Under the pieces are notes generated by a model. The model saw only the letters and a list, made by a program, of their open reading frames with translations. It ran no database searches and was not told the origin of the DNA. 64,000 nt of DNA from Thiosymbion sp942492625 (GTDB lineage Bacteria; Pseudomonadota; Gammaproteobacteria; Chromatiales; Chromatiaceae): NCBI GenBank assembly GCA_942492625.1, contig CALOFM010000012.1, forward strand, positions 62,001-126,000, given 5' to 3'. The position numbers and the translations under genes are program-made. Shown in pieces: positions 1 to 9,466 of the stretch (its first letter is position 1; each line of letters opens with the position of its first letter).

Positions 1-296
1 GCGGATTGGTCGCCGCCCCGATCCAACTGGCGGACGATCTCCAGCTCCCGATCCTTGGTGCAAAACCGCAAGGTCACCTGGCCATGGCTGGCGCCCCAGC
101 GCACCAGCTTACGAAGATCTTCCGGCGGTAGCGCGTAGGTCCTACCGAACAGGGCGAAGCAGATGATCTCACCGATCGCGCTTTTGCCCGACTCGTTGTC
201 GCCACTCACGGCGATGACTCCCTGCTCGGGAAGCTCGTCCAGGCGCAAGGCCCTGTACTTGAGAAGATTCTCGGCATAGAGTCCGAGGATGATCAT
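1..296 (-). CDS. SMC/RecF-like ATPase, N-terminal part (cut by window edge)
   Basis: The reverse strand from the ATG at 294-296 reads open to the window edge (98 codons). The product starts MIILGLYAENLLKYRALRLD and carries a P-loop, SGDNESGKSAIGE, at about residues 32-44. That layout (first strand, short linker, Walker A) is typical of SMC/SbcC/RecF-type ATPases of DNA repair. The start overlaps the stop of the upstream small gene as ATGA, so the two are probably translated together. Only the N-terminus is visible, so the coiled coil, signature motif and Walker B cannot be checked. The exact family is not assignable. Confidence 0.75.
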   Translation of the reverse strand, partial: MIILGLYAENLLKYRALRLDELPEQGVIAVSGDNESGKSAIGEIICFALFGRTYALPPEDLRKLVRWGASHGQVTLRFCTKDRELEIVRQLDRGGDQS

Positions 297-577
297 GCCT
301 TTTTCTCGCGCCCCATCTCCCGAAGTCTGCCAACGGCAAGGTCCACGGCAGCCTGAAACCTGGCCTCGTCCAGCTCCGCGCCGGAATCACGCCGACGCTC
401 CAGCTCTTGCCCGCAGTACTCTCTGAATGCGGCGTCGGCACTTTTCCCGTCGTCGCCCGTTGGCTTACGGCTGAAAGGCAATCTCATCATGGGTTCAACC
501 TCGTAAACGCCGACCGTAGGGCGCGGCCCCTGACGCAAAACCTTTTTATTGTCCAGTATTTCGTCGAATTTTCCCAC
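293..577 (-). CDS. small hypothetical protein upstream of the SMC-like ATPase
   Basis: About 94 residues if it starts at the GTG at 575-577, giving VGKFDEILDNKKVLRQGPRP. An ATG at 488-490, preceded by a GAGG ribosome-binding-like stretch, would give 65 residues. It is charged, with a helical C-terminal half (SADAAFREYCGQELERRR) and no signal peptide. Its stop overlaps the ATG of the ATPase gene by the ATGA arrangement, so it probably acts with that ATPase. I do not recognise the family. The start is uncertain. Confidence 0.5.
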   Translation of the reverse strand: MGKFDEILDNKKVLRQGPRPTVGVYEVEPMMRLPFSRKPTGDDGKSADAAFREYCGQELERRRDSGAELDEARFQAAVDLAVGRLREMGREKKA

Positions 578-700
578 GGCATCTGTAAGCAGAAACGCTC
601 CGCAAATCACACCCCGCAAAAACAGAGCCGAAACACCTCCGCCCGTCAAGATGGGTAGGCGTCATTCCGCCAGCAGGGTGCCCAGCCATTAGATCGCGAC

Positions 701-2527
701 CTACTCGCGGGCGTTAAAGTAGCAGGACAGGTCCGGTAGATCGATCTCACGTGGCGTTAGCTGGAGCCGGGCGTTCAACGAGGGGTCGCCGCGCAAACGC
801 AGCCGCGCCTCCAGGCCGAGCTCGGGAATCAATACCACCGCCTTGTGCTCGCGCTTCTCGACCACCACGCCATCGCCCTTCCAATGGAGGTTGGCGCTCA
901 GGTAGACGAGCTTCCAATGTTGATTGGACAGGCGTTCCGACCTCCTTACCGCGGCGGCCGCGGCCTCCGACTCGGCGGTCCGCTCCGAGACCTGCTGCGG
1001 CTCGAGAAGCTGGGAGCGGGCCAGGAAGGCACGGATTTGCTGATGCACCAGCAAGTCCGAGTAACGGCGCAACGGGCTGGTCGCACGGGTATAGAGCTCA
1101 AGCCCCAGTCCGAAATGGGGTTCAGGCTCGCTCACCAGCTTCGTCGGCTTGAACCGCCTGCGATAGGCGTACATTCCCGCCAGGTCGGCGGGCTCCTCGA
1201 TCTTGTCAGGCTGGGGCTGAGCCGCGAAGGGAATGGGAATCTTGTGCTTCAGGCAGAACCTCGCCGCACACTCCCCGGCCATCAGCATGGCATCGGTCAC
1301 CAGGGCCCTGCTTTGCAGCCGCAGCAGCGGGCGTATGCGCACCTCGCCATCGACTACGCGCACATTTACTTCGGGCAAATCGATGCTCGCGGCGTTTCGA
1401 CTCTTGCGCCGCAGGCGAAAGCGCTCGGTCAGCAGGCGCAGCTGCGCGAACGGCGGCTCTTCGAGCCTGTGGTCGACCTCTTCGTAGGTAAGCCGCTCTA
1501 CGCGCAGCAATGTGGTGCGAATCTCGATGTCCGTCAACTCACCGCTCTCGCCGCAGCGAAACCCGAAAGACAGGGCGGGTGAGACGGGCTGCAAACCGAG
1601 GCCCAGACGCTCGGTAACCGCCGCGGGCAACATGTTGACGAGCCGCTCGGGCATGTACTGATTTGAGCCCCGCGATCGCGCGTCTCGGTCGATTTCGCTG
1701 TCCGGCACAACCAAGGACGCCACGTCCGCGACATGTACCCAGATCCGGTCGCCGTCGAGGCTGAGTGCATCGTCCGGGTCCTGATTTCCCTCGTCGTCGA
1801 TGGCAAAGGCCGGCAGGTGGGTAAGGTCTAGGCGATCCTCCTGCACAAGGTCAGGCACCGCAAGATCCGGATCGGCAAACGGCAGCTTGTTGCGCCCCGG
1901 ATACGGGTTGTAATCAGGCGGCCAGTAACCGACCTGAATCAGTGCACGATGGGCATTCTGTGCAGTCTCCTGGTGACCCAATGCCTGAAGGATGCGACTG
2001 CGGGTGCTCCGGCCCAGGGCCAGCTGCTCCACCTCCAGCAGGCGCTCGGCATCCTGCGGTGCCGGCCGCGCCAGCCTCATCCGCTGGAGAAACTCGTTCC
2101 ATTCACGCTCGGCAAGTGCCTTGGCCTCTCGCGCGGCCCGGTCCCTCTCCACTTCCTCGCGCGTTCGGGCCCGAACCGCTTCCGGCGTGCCGTCGAAATA
2201 GAGCCCGTCGGCAACCCATTGCCAGGCGGCCCAAGCCGTCTCGGGGGAAAGCTCGTCGAACATCAGCTCGGCGAGCTCGCTCAGGTTCGTCTCGCCGCCC
2301 TCGAGGAGCTCCCAAGCCTCGGCAAGCTCGCCTTCCCTGGGGCCGAGATTCGCCAGGCTGCGCAGGGGCCCGGGATGCAACATCGAGATGTCCTTCGGCC
2401 GGACGCGCTTGACTTGCCCGCCTTCGAGCTCGATTTCTATCTTCTCGCCAAGAGCGAGCACGCGAGCCGGTCGGATCTTGTAGAGCACCAGGCTGTCTTT
2501 GCGCAGAGCGGGTTGATTTATGGCCAA
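701..2527 (-). CDS. RNB-domain ribonuclease (RNase II/R family)
   Basis: 608 residues. The catalytic RNB domain fills roughly residues 235-510 and begins with the Asp cluster in AIDDEGNQDPDDALSLDGD, the metal site of 3'-5' exoribonucleases. YMPERLVNMLP and the SPLRRYSDLLVHQQ segment are also standard RNB motifs. The first 75 residues form a small barrel-like segment (GEKIEIELEGGQVKRVRPKD), not the paired cold-shock domains of E. coli RNase II or R, and the protein is shorter than RNase R. Expected role: hydrolytic degradation of single-stranded RNA in the cytoplasm. It is divergent from ygfZ, with about 130 bp between them. Confidence 0.9.
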   Translation of the reverse strand: MAINQPALRKDSLVLYKIRPARVLALGEKIEIELEGGQVKRVRPKDISMLHPGPLRSLANLGPREGELAEAWELLEGGETNLSELAELMFDELSPETAWAAWQWVADGLYFDGTPEAVRARTREEVERDRAAREAKALAEREWNEFLQRMRLARPAPQDAERLLEVEQLALGRSTRSRILQALGHQETAQNAHRALIQVGYWPPDYNPYPGRNKLPFADPDLAVPDLVQEDRLDLTHLPAFAIDDEGNQDPDDALSLDGDRIWVHVADVASLVVPDSEIDRDARSRGSNQYMPERLVNMLPAAVTERLGLGLQPVSPALSFGFRCGESGELTDIEIRTTLLRVERLTYEEVDHRLEEPPFAQLRLLTERFRLRRKSRNAASIDLPEVNVRVVDGEVRIRPLLRLQSRALVTDAMLMAGECAARFCLKHKIPIPFAAQPQPDKIEEPADLAGMYAYRRRFKPTKLVSEPEPHFGLGLELYTRATSPLRRYSDLLVHQQIRAFLARSQLLEPQQVSERTAESEAAAAAVRRSERLSNQHWKLVYLSANLHWKGDGVVVEKREHKAVVLIPELGLEARLRLRGDPSLNARLQLTPREIDLPDLSCYFNARE

Positions 2528-2659
2528 AACGACAAAATCTCCTGCGGGGTTTAGACGATTGCCTGCGAGGTTTCGGTATCATACCCGTTCGCCGGGCAAT
2601 GGACCGATCGCCGCAGACCGGGAACCGGCGGCCTCTTCTTCACCGAGATCTCCTAAAGC

Positions 2660-3694
2660 ATGAACAGCCAATGGAAAGCCTTCCTCGAATCCAGGTCCGC
2701 TCAAATCGACGAGGAGGAGAACGTCAGTTTCTCTGATGCCCCAGCAGAGGCCGACTGCGCCCTGATGGACCTCTCCCAATTAGGCATCATCGCAGTCTCC
2801 GGGCCCGACGCGGCCGGCTTTCTCCAGGGACAGCTCACTAGCGACGTGCCGGCTCTGCTGGCGACCCACAGCCAAATCGCAGGCTACTGCAGTCCGAAAG
2901 GACGCATGCTCGCGAGCTTTCGCGTCTTCAAGCTGGATGACGATATCTACCTGCAGCTGCCGCGCAACAAGGTCGACTCCATGGTCCGGCGGCTGCGCAT
3001 GTACCTGCTGCGAGCCAAGGCCACCATCGAGGACGCAAGCGATCGGCTCATCGCCATCGGAGTCGCGGGCGACTGCGCACCTGCTCTGGTCGATGCCTGC
3101 CTGGCGAAGGTCCCGGATCGGGAGAATCAGGTGACCCGAAGCGACCGGACAATCGCCATTCGAGTCCCCGCCCCCACCACGCGCTTCCAGATCCTGGGCC
3201 CGGCCGTCGAGCTGGAAGCCCTTTGGGACCGGTTGGCAGCGACTGCTTCAGTCCTGAACGCTGATTACTGGGCCCTGCTGGACATACGCGCCGGCATACC
3301 GACCGTTTTCAAGGAGACCAGCGACGCCTTCGTCCCTCAGATGGCCAACCTGCAGCTCATCGACGGGGTGAGCTTCAAGAAGGGGTGCTATACGGGTCAA
3401 GAGGTCGTCGCCCGCATGCAGTATCTGGGCAAGCTCAAGCGCCGCATGTATCGTGCGTTGGTCAACGCCGATCAGGCGCCCCTGCCCGGCGATGCGCTCC
3501 ACTGCAAGAGCAGCAGCTCCGAGCAGGCAACGGGCAAGGTGGTAGATGCCCGAGCCAACGCCAACGGCGATTACGAGCTGCTGGCCGTGGTGGAGATCGA
3601 GGCGGCGGAGAACGGCGACGTACGCCTGGGTCCGGACGGCCCGCTTCTGTCCTTCAGCGAGCCGCCTTACGGTTTTTCCGCTGAAGGCCCTTGA
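2660..3694 (+). CDS. ygfZ: folate-binding YgfZ/GcvT-like protein
   Basis: 344 residues, usual for the family. The signature KKGCYTGQEVVARMQYLGK at about residues 238-256 contains the conserved K-G-C-Y-T-G-Q-E motif of YgfZ/IBA57 proteins. These tetrahydrofolate-binding relatives of GcvT help assemble or repair Fe-S clusters in some enzymes, such as the tRNA thiotransferase MiaB. The N-terminal half (GFLQGQLTSDV, CSPKGRMLASFRVF) matches the GcvT-like fold. It stands alone, divergent from the RNB nuclease gene and convergent with lysS. Confidence 0.93.
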   Translation: MNSQWKAFLESRSAQIDEEENVSFSDAPAEADCALMDLSQLGIIAVSGPDAAGFLQGQLTSDVPALLATHSQIAGYCSPKGRMLASFRVFKLDDDIYLQLPRNKVDSMVRRLRMYLLRAKATIEDASDRLIAIGVAGDCAPALVDACLAKVPDRENQVTRSDRTIAIRVPAPTTRFQILGPAVELEALWDRLAATASVLNADYWALLDIRAGIPTVFKETSDAFVPQMANLQLIDGVSFKKGCYTGQEVVARMQYLGKLKRRMYRALVNADQAPLPGDALHCKSSSSEQATGKVVDARANANGDYELLAVVEIEAAENGDVRLGPDGPLLSFSEPPYGFSAEGP

Positions 3695-3893
3695 CGCGCG
3701 TACGTCCAGAGAATTACTCGGGCTCGGAAGGGTATTTGAACCGCCAAGGCGCAGAAGATGCCCAGAAGAACCGCGAGATAGCTCAATAACAGATGACACC
3801 CCTCGGGTGACGTGCACTTGAGCGCCGTCTATTTGAAAACCTTCGCGCTCTCGGCGCCTTGTCGGTTCCAACTTCCGAATCCAGGTTCCACAC

Positions 3894-5393
3894 TTATTCC
3901 TCCGGGCGCATGTGCGGAAACAGCAGCACATCCCGTATGGACGCTGAGTCGGTGAGTAGCATCACCAAGCGGTCGATGCCGATGCCCTCCCCCGCCGTTG
4001 GCGGCATGCCGTGCTCCAAAGCGCGAATGTAGTCGGCGTCGAAGTGCATGGCCTCCTCGTCACCCGCGTCCTTCTCCTGAACCTGCTTGCGGAATCGCTC
4101 GGCCTGGTCTTCCGCGTCATTGAGCTCGGAGAAGCCGTTGGCGATCTCCCGACCGCCGACGAAGAGCTCGAAGCGGTCGGTGACAAAGGGATCCACATCG
4201 TTGCGCCTGGCCAGGGGAGAGACCTCGGTCGGGTACCGGGTGATAAAGGTCGGGTCAAGAAGACGGTGCTCGGCGGTCTTCTCGAAGATCTCCACCTGCA
4301 TCTTGCCAAGGCCCCAGGAGCGCTTCAGCTCGATCCCGAGCCCCTCGGCCACCTTGCGCGCCCCACCAAGCTCGTCGATGTCGGCGGGCGCAAGGTTCGG
4401 GTTGAAGTGCAACGCCGCCTCGCGCACCGTCATCCGCGAAAATGGCTTGCCGAAATCGTAGGTCTGCCCCTGGTAGGGAATCTCGGTGGCACCGAGGATC
4501 TCCCGGGCCATACCCCGCAACATTTCCTCGGTCAGGTCCATCAAATCGTTGTAGTCCGAATAGGCCTCGTAGAACTCCAGCATGGTGAACTCGGGGTTAT
4601 GGCGCGTAGAGAGCCCCTCGTTGCGGAAATTGCGGTTGATCTCGTAGACCTTCTCGAAGCCGCCGACCACCAGACGCTTGAGGTAGAGCTCCGGGGCGAT
4701 GCGCAGGAACAGCTGCATATCCAGGGCGTGGTGATGGGTGATGAAAGGCTTGGCTGCCGCCCCCCCCGGAATCACCTGCATCATGGGGGTCTCCACCTCC
4801 AGGTAGCCGCGGCCGTTCAGATAGTCGCGCATGAATTGGACAACGCGCGTGCGGATACGGAAGGTCTCGCGCGCGCACTCGTTCATAATCAGGTCGAGAT
4901 AACGCTGGCGGTAGCGGCTCTCCTGGTCCGTGAGACCGTGAAACTTCTCCGGCAGGGGCCGCAGGGACTTGGTGAGCAGGCGCAGAGACTCAACCTTGAC
5001 AGATAGCTCCCCGGTCCTGGTCTTGAACAGGGTCCCCTCCGCTCCGACGATGTCGCCGATATCCAGCTCGCGTTTGAACCAGGCATAGGCATCGAAACCC
5101 AGCAGATCGCGCTGCACGAAAAGCTGGATGCGTCCGGACATGTCCTGCAGGTGGGCGAAGCTCGCCTTGCCCATGACGCGACGGCTCATGAGGCGTCCGG
5201 CAACCCGGACGCGAAGCCCGATGGACGCGAGCTCCTCGGCGTCTTTTCCGCCATATTCCGCGTGCAGCTCGCCGGACACCACATTGCGCCGGAAGTCGTT
5301 GGGAAAAGGGCTGCCCATCTCGCGTAATGCGGTGAGCTTCTCGCGGCGCTGGGCGATGAGCTTGTTCTCGTCGAGTTGCTGGTCCTGGTTCAT
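3894..5393 (-). CDS. lysS: lysyl-tRNA synthetase, class II
   Basis: 499 residues from the ATG at 5391-5393 (MNQDQQLDENKLIAQRREKL). An OB-fold anticodon-binding domain (residues ~55-150) is followed by the class II catalytic core, with motif 2 (FEKVYEINRNFRNEGLSTRH) and motif 3 (GIGIDRLVMLLTDS). It charges tRNA-Lys in the cytoplasm. It lies 87 bp downstream of prfB on the same strand, the same prfB-lysS order as in E. coli, so the two are probably cotranscribed. An in-frame extension upstream to 5456 is open but adds nothing family-like, so the shorter start is preferred. Confidence 0.97.
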   Translation of the reverse strand: MNQDQQLDENKLIAQRREKLTALREMGSPFPNDFRRNVVSGELHAEYGGKDAEELASIGLRVRVAGRLMSRRVMGKASFAHLQDMSGRIQLFVQRDLLGFDAYAWFKRELDIGDIVGAEGTLFKTRTGELSVKVESLRLLTKSLRPLPEKFHGLTDQESRYRQRYLDLIMNECARETFRIRTRVVQFMRDYLNGRGYLEVETPMMQVIPGGAAAKPFITHHHALDMQLFLRIAPELYLKRLVVGGFEKVYEINRNFRNEGLSTRHNPEFTMLEFYEAYSDYNDLMDLTEEMLRGMAREILGATEIPYQGQTYDFGKPFSRMTVREAALHFNPNLAPADIDELGGARKVAEGLGIELKRSWGLGKMQVEIFEKTAEHRLLDPTFITRYPTEVSPLARRNDVDPFVTDRFELFVGGREIANGFSELNDAEDQAERFRKQVQEKDAGDEEAMHFDADYIRALEHGMPPTAGEGIGIDRLVMLLTDSASIRDVLLFPHMRPEE

Positions 5394-5480
5394 CTGATGC
5401 CGTTGCAGGTTGTTTGGCGATCGGGGAAAAAAGGCGACTTTGCCGAAATCGCCCAAGGGGTTGCCCGAACAGACAACGCC

Positions 5481-6579
5481 TTAAAGGCCACTCTTGAGGC
5501 TGGCCTCGATAAAGGGGTCGAGATGTCCGTCCAACACCGCTTGGGTGTTGCCGATCTCCACATTGGTGCGCAGGTCCTTGATCCGTGACTGATCGAGCAC
5601 GTAGGAGCGGATCTGGCTACCCCAGCCGATGTCGGACTTGGTGTCCTCCACCGCCTGCTGATTGGCACGGCGTTTCTGGATCTCCAGCTCGTAGAGCTTG
5701 GCCTTGAGCTGCTTCATGGCTGTGGCCTTGTTCTTGTGCTGACTGCGGTCGTTCTGGCACTGCACCACGACGCCGGTCGGATTGTGGGTGATGCGCACCG
5801 CCGATTCGGTCCGGTTGACGTGCTGCCCGCCGGCGCCGCTGGCACGATAAACGTCGATGCGCAGGTCCGCCGGGTTGATCTCCACGTCCACGTCGTCGTC
5901 CACCTCAGGGGCGACAAAAACGGCGGCGAACGAGGTGTGGCGCCGATTTCCGGAGTCGAACGGCGACTTGCGCACCAGGCGATGTACCCCAATCTCCGTG
6001 CGCAGCCAGCCGAAGGCGTACTCACCGTCGAATTTGACCGTTGCGCTTTTGATACCCGCCACTTCGCCGGGAGAGGCTTCGATCAGCTCGGTCTTGAAGC
6101 CGCGCCGCTCCCCCCAGCGCAGGTACATGCGCAGCAGCATCTCGGCCCAGTCCTGGGCCTCGGTCCCGCCGGACCCCGACTGTATGTCTAAAAAGGCGTT
6201 CTTGGCGTCCATTTCGCCGGAGAACATGCGGCGAAACTCCAGCACGCCGACACGCACCTCGTAGCCTTCAAGATCCGCGGCCACGAGGTCCACGGTTTCC
6301 GCATCCTCTTCCTCCACGGCCATGTCCAGGAGATCGGAGGCATCGGACAGGGCCGTATCGAGCTCGTCCAAGTTGACCACGACCGCCTCCAGAGCGGCGC
6401 GCTCCTTACCCAAGGCCTGGGCACGCTCGGGCTCACTCCAAACGTCTGGCTCCTCAAGCTCGCGCAGAACCTCGGTCAGACGATCCTTTTTCTCGACGTA
6501 GTCAAAGATACCCCCTAAGGGACCCAAGGCGCCCCCTGAGGTCGCCGATCTTAGAAACGATGGGGTTGATGTCCTGCAT
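5481..6579 (-). CDS. prfB: peptide chain release factor 2 (RF2), programmed +1 frameshift
   Basis: Two reading frames make one 365-residue protein, the E. coli RF2 length. Frame one is 6579 to 6505 (25 codons, MQDINPIVSKIGDL...RGYL, then TGA). Translation resumes in the +1 frame at 6503 with DYVEKKDRLTEV and ends at 5481. The stop-codon-recognising SPF tripeptide lies in RKSPFDSGNRRH and the peptidyl-tRNA hydrolysis motif GGQ in SGAGGQHVNRTE. RF2 terminates at UGA and UAA and regulates itself through this frameshift. A conventional start in the second frame does not exist, because that frame only extends upstream into unlikely sequence. Confidence 0.97.
6501..6516 (-). promoter_or_regulatory. 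prfB programmed +1 frameshift signal
   Basis: On the minus strand AGGGGG (6516-6511) precedes TAT CTT TGA C (6510-6501). This is the classic RF2 element: an internal Shine-Dalgarno-like sequence three bases before the slippery CTT codon and an in-frame TGA. Low RF2 slows reading of the TGA and favours slipping to the +1 frame. Confidence 0.96.
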
Positions 6580-6730
6580 AAAGCCCTCCGATGCGAGAAA
6601 AGTTTTTCATGATAATTGAAGTGCAGCAATACGTGAAAGATCAATGCCGACCTGCCCTCGCAGCCGGAACATCGGGCTGCGTCGTCTATACTTCGAAGAA
6701 GCCTATCGAAACGCTCCGACCCTTATCATC

Positions 6731-7456
6731 ATGGCACGCCTTCCCCGCTTCGTTCTTCCCGGTTATCCCCAGCACATCATCCAGCGCGGCAACAACCGCC
6801 AGAGGATCCTGCTCGAAGAGTCGGATTATTGGTTTCTGTGGGAGAGGCTGCAGGCGGCAGCCCAGAAGTTTCGTTGCGACGTCCACGCCTATGCGCTGAT
6901 GCCGAATCATTTTCATCTCCTGGTCACACCCTGGCAGGACGACGGTGTCGGCAAGCTCATGCAGTACGTTGGGCGTTACTATGTGCAGTACTTCAACCGC
7001 CGATACGACCGCACCGGCACCCTGTGGGAAGGGCGTTATCGGGCGACCCTGCTGGATCCCGCCGCCTACCTTCTTCTGTGCAGCCGCTACGTGGAGCTCA
7101 ACCCCGTAAGGGCTGGGTACACGGACAAACCGCAAGACTACGATTGGTCCAGCTACGGTTTCAACGCAACCGGCCGCGAGGACGGCCTGGTTAAACCACA
7201 CCCGGAGTACCAGAAGCTCGGCGGTTCGCAACAGGCAAGACAGAGTGCGTACCACAAGAGCTTTTCCCACCCTATCGACGAGGGAATATTGAATCGTATC
7301 CGGGACTCTACGAACAAGGCCTGGGTGCTCGGAAGCGAGTCCTTCTGCCAAGATGTCGAGGATCGACTCAATCGGCGGGCAACGCCGCGTCCTCGAGGCG
7401 GTGACCGCCGATCCGCCACCTACCGGAGCACAATCGCGCAGAACCGGCCATCCTAG
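6731..7456 (+). CDS. REP-associated tyrosine transposase (RAYT, Y1/IS200-like)
   Basis: 241 residues from the ATG at 6731 (MARLPRFVLPGYPQHIIQRG). The HUH metal motif is MPNHFHLLVTP, with the pair H-F-H. A downstream tyrosine-rich helix (YVGRYYVQYFNRRYDRTGTL) should hold the catalytic Tyr, and LWEGRYRATLLD is typical of the family. RAYTs are single-copy, domesticated relatives of IS200/IS605 transposases linked to REP palindromes. The repeat starting just after the stop codon (7457) recurs at 14.4 and 39.2 kb, which fits. In-frame sequence upstream to 6644 looks non-coding. Confidence 0.9.
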   Translation: MARLPRFVLPGYPQHIIQRGNNRQRILLEESDYWFLWERLQAAAQKFRCDVHAYALMPNHFHLLVTPWQDDGVGKLMQYVGRYYVQYFNRRYDRTGTLWEGRYRATLLDPAAYLLLCSRYVELNPVRAGYTDKPQDYDWSSYGFNATGREDGLVKPHPEYQKLGGSQQARQSAYHKSFSHPIDEGILNRIRDSTNKAWVLGSESFCQDVEDRLNRRATPRPRGGDRRSATYRSTIAQNRPS

Positions 7457-7512
7457 GGGAGCCTGTGCGAATCACGACTGTTCTACTGCGAATTCGCAGA
7501 TGCCGGACAGAC
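7457..7512 (+). repeat. RAYT-linked dispersed repeat, copy 1
   Basis: Starts GGGAGCCTGT, continues CACGACTGTTCTACTGCGAA and ends near GATGCCGGAC. It is immediately 3' of the RAYT gene. The core AGCCTGT-N8-CGACTGTTCTACTGCGAA is shared with 14381-14432, and in slightly changed form with 39181-39227 (minus). Confidence 0.75.
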
Positions 7513-7867
7513 TTTTATAGTTGACGGATCTCAAGCAGCCTTTCGTAGTATTCTGAAGCGGGCCAATCTCGTCGCGCCCGCAGATATGGTTTATATTTCC
7601 CCAAGCCGCCCGCAGCGCACCTACGACCGGGGCTGACCAGATCTGTTCTCACCTGCTGTGTGCACTCCGCTTCGTCCCGGAAGCCCGAAAAGACATCCTT
7701 ACGATCGTCGGCAGGCGTTCAGGGTTTCTACGGGACGCTCGGTAAAGCCAGGCGGCCCGCCGTCGATCCCGGCACCGGGCGGGGCTCGCGGCGCAGAGAA
7801 CAGCCGTTCCGGCCGATGGGCGCGGAGTTTTGCCGCAAGGCATCGCATTCAAACAGAGAGCTTCGAC
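7513..7867. other. intergenic stretch with a possible promoter
   Basis: No gene recognised in this 355-bp stretch. TTGACG at 7521-7526 and TAGTAT at 7546-7551 (19-bp gap) could be a sigma-70 promoter for the gene at 7868. Open frames here look random. Confidence 0.35.
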
Positions 7868-8143
7868 ATGGCAAACATCCGCATAAAGCGAAATCACACC
7901 CTGGGAATCGACAACGCCAAAGTGGAGGTCGAGAAGATCGCGCAGGCATTGCGCTCGGAGATCCAGGCCGATTACAAGTGGAGCGGCAACAAGCTCGTTT
8001 TTCAGCGCACCGGTGCTTCGGGCAGCATCGACGTGGGAGCCGACTATATCGACCTGGATATCAAGCTCGGCATGGCCCTGTCATTGCTGAAGGGCACGAT
8101 CGAGGAGTCCATCAATAGCAAGCTGGACACTGCGCTGAGCTGA
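7868..8143 (+). CDS. putative polyhydroxyalkanoate system protein
   Basis: 91 residues from the ATG at 7868 (MANIRIKRNHTLGIDNAKVE). It matches the small PHA-system family (PHA_gran_rgn type) in length, in the opening I-x-R-x-H-x-L-G motif, in the W-S-G-N-K-L-V-F core and in the amphipathic C-terminal helix (LLKGTIEESINSKLD). Members are often encoded near PHA synthesis genes and are thought to bind or regulate granules; no phaC or phaP is in this window. An in-frame extension to 7658 is Arg/Pro-rich and unlikely to be coding. Confidence 0.8.
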   Translation: MANIRIKRNHTLGIDNAKVEVEKIAQALRSEIQADYKWSGNKLVFQRTGASGSIDVGADYIDLDIKLGMALSLLKGTIEESINSKLDTALS

Positions 8144-8221
8144 ACCCGGCATCCGCGCCGCATGCGTGACGGGACTCACGCCACCAAGGATCGTCCCGGA
8201 TATGGAAACGTCCCTGCTCGG

Positions 8222-8425
8222 TCAGGTAGTGCTGCGAGCGCGAACGGTCGGATCGGACGCCTCGGTTCTGGCATCCTCTCCCGAATCACGCCTAGTCGGC
8301 ATCGGGTCATCGCCCTCCGTCGCCCAACGCAGTTGGTCGCGGATGGACTCTGTGCGGCCCATTTCCTTTCCCACCAAGTAGCCGAGGGTGAACAGGCCGA
8401 CGCCGATGAAAATTCGCACGATCAT
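8222..8425 (-). CDS. small single-pass membrane protein
   Basis: 67 residues from the ATG at 8423-8425: MIVRIFIGVGLFTLGYLVGK, a single hydrophobic segment with a GxxxG-like face, followed by a charged cytoplasmic-type tail rich in Arg, Asp and Glu. The long open frame continuing upstream to 8932 is antisense to the next gene and is not believed. No family is recognised. It is divergent from the DUF5132-like gene. Confidence 0.55.
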   Translation of the reverse strand: MIVRIFIGVGLFTLGYLVGKEMGRTESIRDQLRWATEGDDPMPTRRDSGEDARTEASDPTVRARSTT

Positions 8426-8567
8426 TGAGATATCCTTCCAGTAAGTCCGCCCCAGCAGCTGCGGACTCCTAATCTCAGGATAGCCGTTTTTTCCTTCCGT
8501 GCGATAATCATTTGTTGCATTAAGTGTAATCGGACATCCAAGAAGGTTTCGGCGCGGAGACAACCCA

Positions 8568-8906
8568 ATGGCGCAATTGAATGATTTGCTGAAGAACCCG
8601 AGCGTAAGAAACACTGCTATCGGAATCGGCGTGGCCATTCTGGTGCCCATCGTCGCCAAGACCCTTGCCCCCTTTGTTCGGCCGGTCGCGCGTTCCGCCC
8701 TGAAGATCGGCGTCGTTACATTCGAGAAAGGACGCGAGACCTTTGCCGAGATTGGCGAGATCTTCGACGACATGGTCGCGGAAGTTCGCGAGGAAATGCG
8801 CACAGAGCGTGAAGCGGAAAACGTTGCCCTCGAAGATACGTTCGCCGATGTGGATGATGCGGACGACGTCGCCGCCGACGCTCGGAGCAACGGCAGGAAG
8901 ACCTGA
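8568..8906 (+). CDS. DUF5132-like small membrane protein
   Basis: 112 residues. A hydrophobic N-terminal segment (NTAIGIGVAILVPIVAKTLAPF) is followed by RPVARSALKIGVVTFEKGRE and an acidic C-terminus (DTFADVDDADDVAAD). The pattern resembles the DUF5132 family, which is often next to P-type ATPases and HMA-like proteins. The stop overlaps the next start (TGATG), so it is coupled to the HMA-like gene. The role is unknown; a membrane accessory protein of a cation system is a reasonable guess. Confidence 0.65.
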   Translation: MAQLNDLLKNPSVRNTAIGIGVAILVPIVAKTLAPFVRPVARSALKIGVVTFEKGRETFAEIGEIFDDMVAEVREEMRTEREAENVALEDTFADVDDADDVAADARSNGRKT

Positions 8907-9403
8907 TGCGGCCTCTTACACGAGTCGTTCACCGAACCAAAGAGCGGTTGCGGCTACGTATTCCCGGCAGACGAAAAGACATGGACTACTTTTTGGATCT
9001 CTACGACGACCTGCGTCAAATCCGCGGCGTAACCGAAGTCGTGATTAACCCCTTGACCGCCAGCGTGCTGCTGAACTTCCACCCGGAGGCCGCTGGCCAG
9101 GTTGTCGATTCTCTCGCGGGTATCGGATTGCTGCCGCAGAAAGAGGTAAAAGGATCAAAGCAACCAGTGCCGGGCGCTGTCGAACGCTTCTTTGCCAATC
9201 ACCAAAGCGCCGCGACGGACGTGCGCACTGTCATCTTGACCCTCATGATCGGCATCGCCATTCACCAGGCCCTGCGCGGCAAGATCCTGGCCCCGGCCTT
9301 GTCCGCGCTCTGGTACGCGTTCGACCTGATTGCCGCCCACAGAAGAGAAAAGGAACTCTTGGATGCTCCCGCCGTACCAACGTCGGACCCGCCAGACAGC
9401 TAG
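8906..9403 (+). CDS. HMA-like domain protein lacking metal cysteines
   Basis: 165 residues. The first ~80 have the beta-alpha-beta pattern of a heavy-metal-associated fold (RVVHRTKERLRLRIP, VTEVVINPLTASVLLNFHPE) but no CxxC metal site. The C-terminal part has one predicted membrane segment (VRTVILTLMIGIAIHQAL). The same kind of cysteine-less domain opens the P-type ATPase at 11001-14216, which suggests a common partner or function. It starts inside the stop of the DUF5132-like gene. Confidence 0.7.
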   Translation: MRPLTRVVHRTKERLRLRIPGRRKDMDYFLDLYDDLRQIRGVTEVVINPLTASVLLNFHPEAAGQVVDSLAGIGLLPQKEVKGSKQPVPGAVERFFANHQSAATDVRTVILTLMIGIAIHQALRGKILAPALSALWYAFDLIAAHRREKELLDAPAVPTSDPPDS

Positions 9404-9466
9404 CATTTCCGTCCCTTTAATGTGCTATATTTTCCGTCACTGTTTGGAAATCAAAGCGATAAGTCT

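Noticed and set aside
3695..3893. Possible small gene between ygfZ and lysS.
   Set aside because: Short convergent intergenic stretch without a ribosome-binding site or conserved sequence.
8222..8932. A 236-codon minus-strand frame.
   Set aside because: Its upstream two thirds are antisense to the DUF5132-like gene and look random; only the last 67 codons resemble a real membrane protein.
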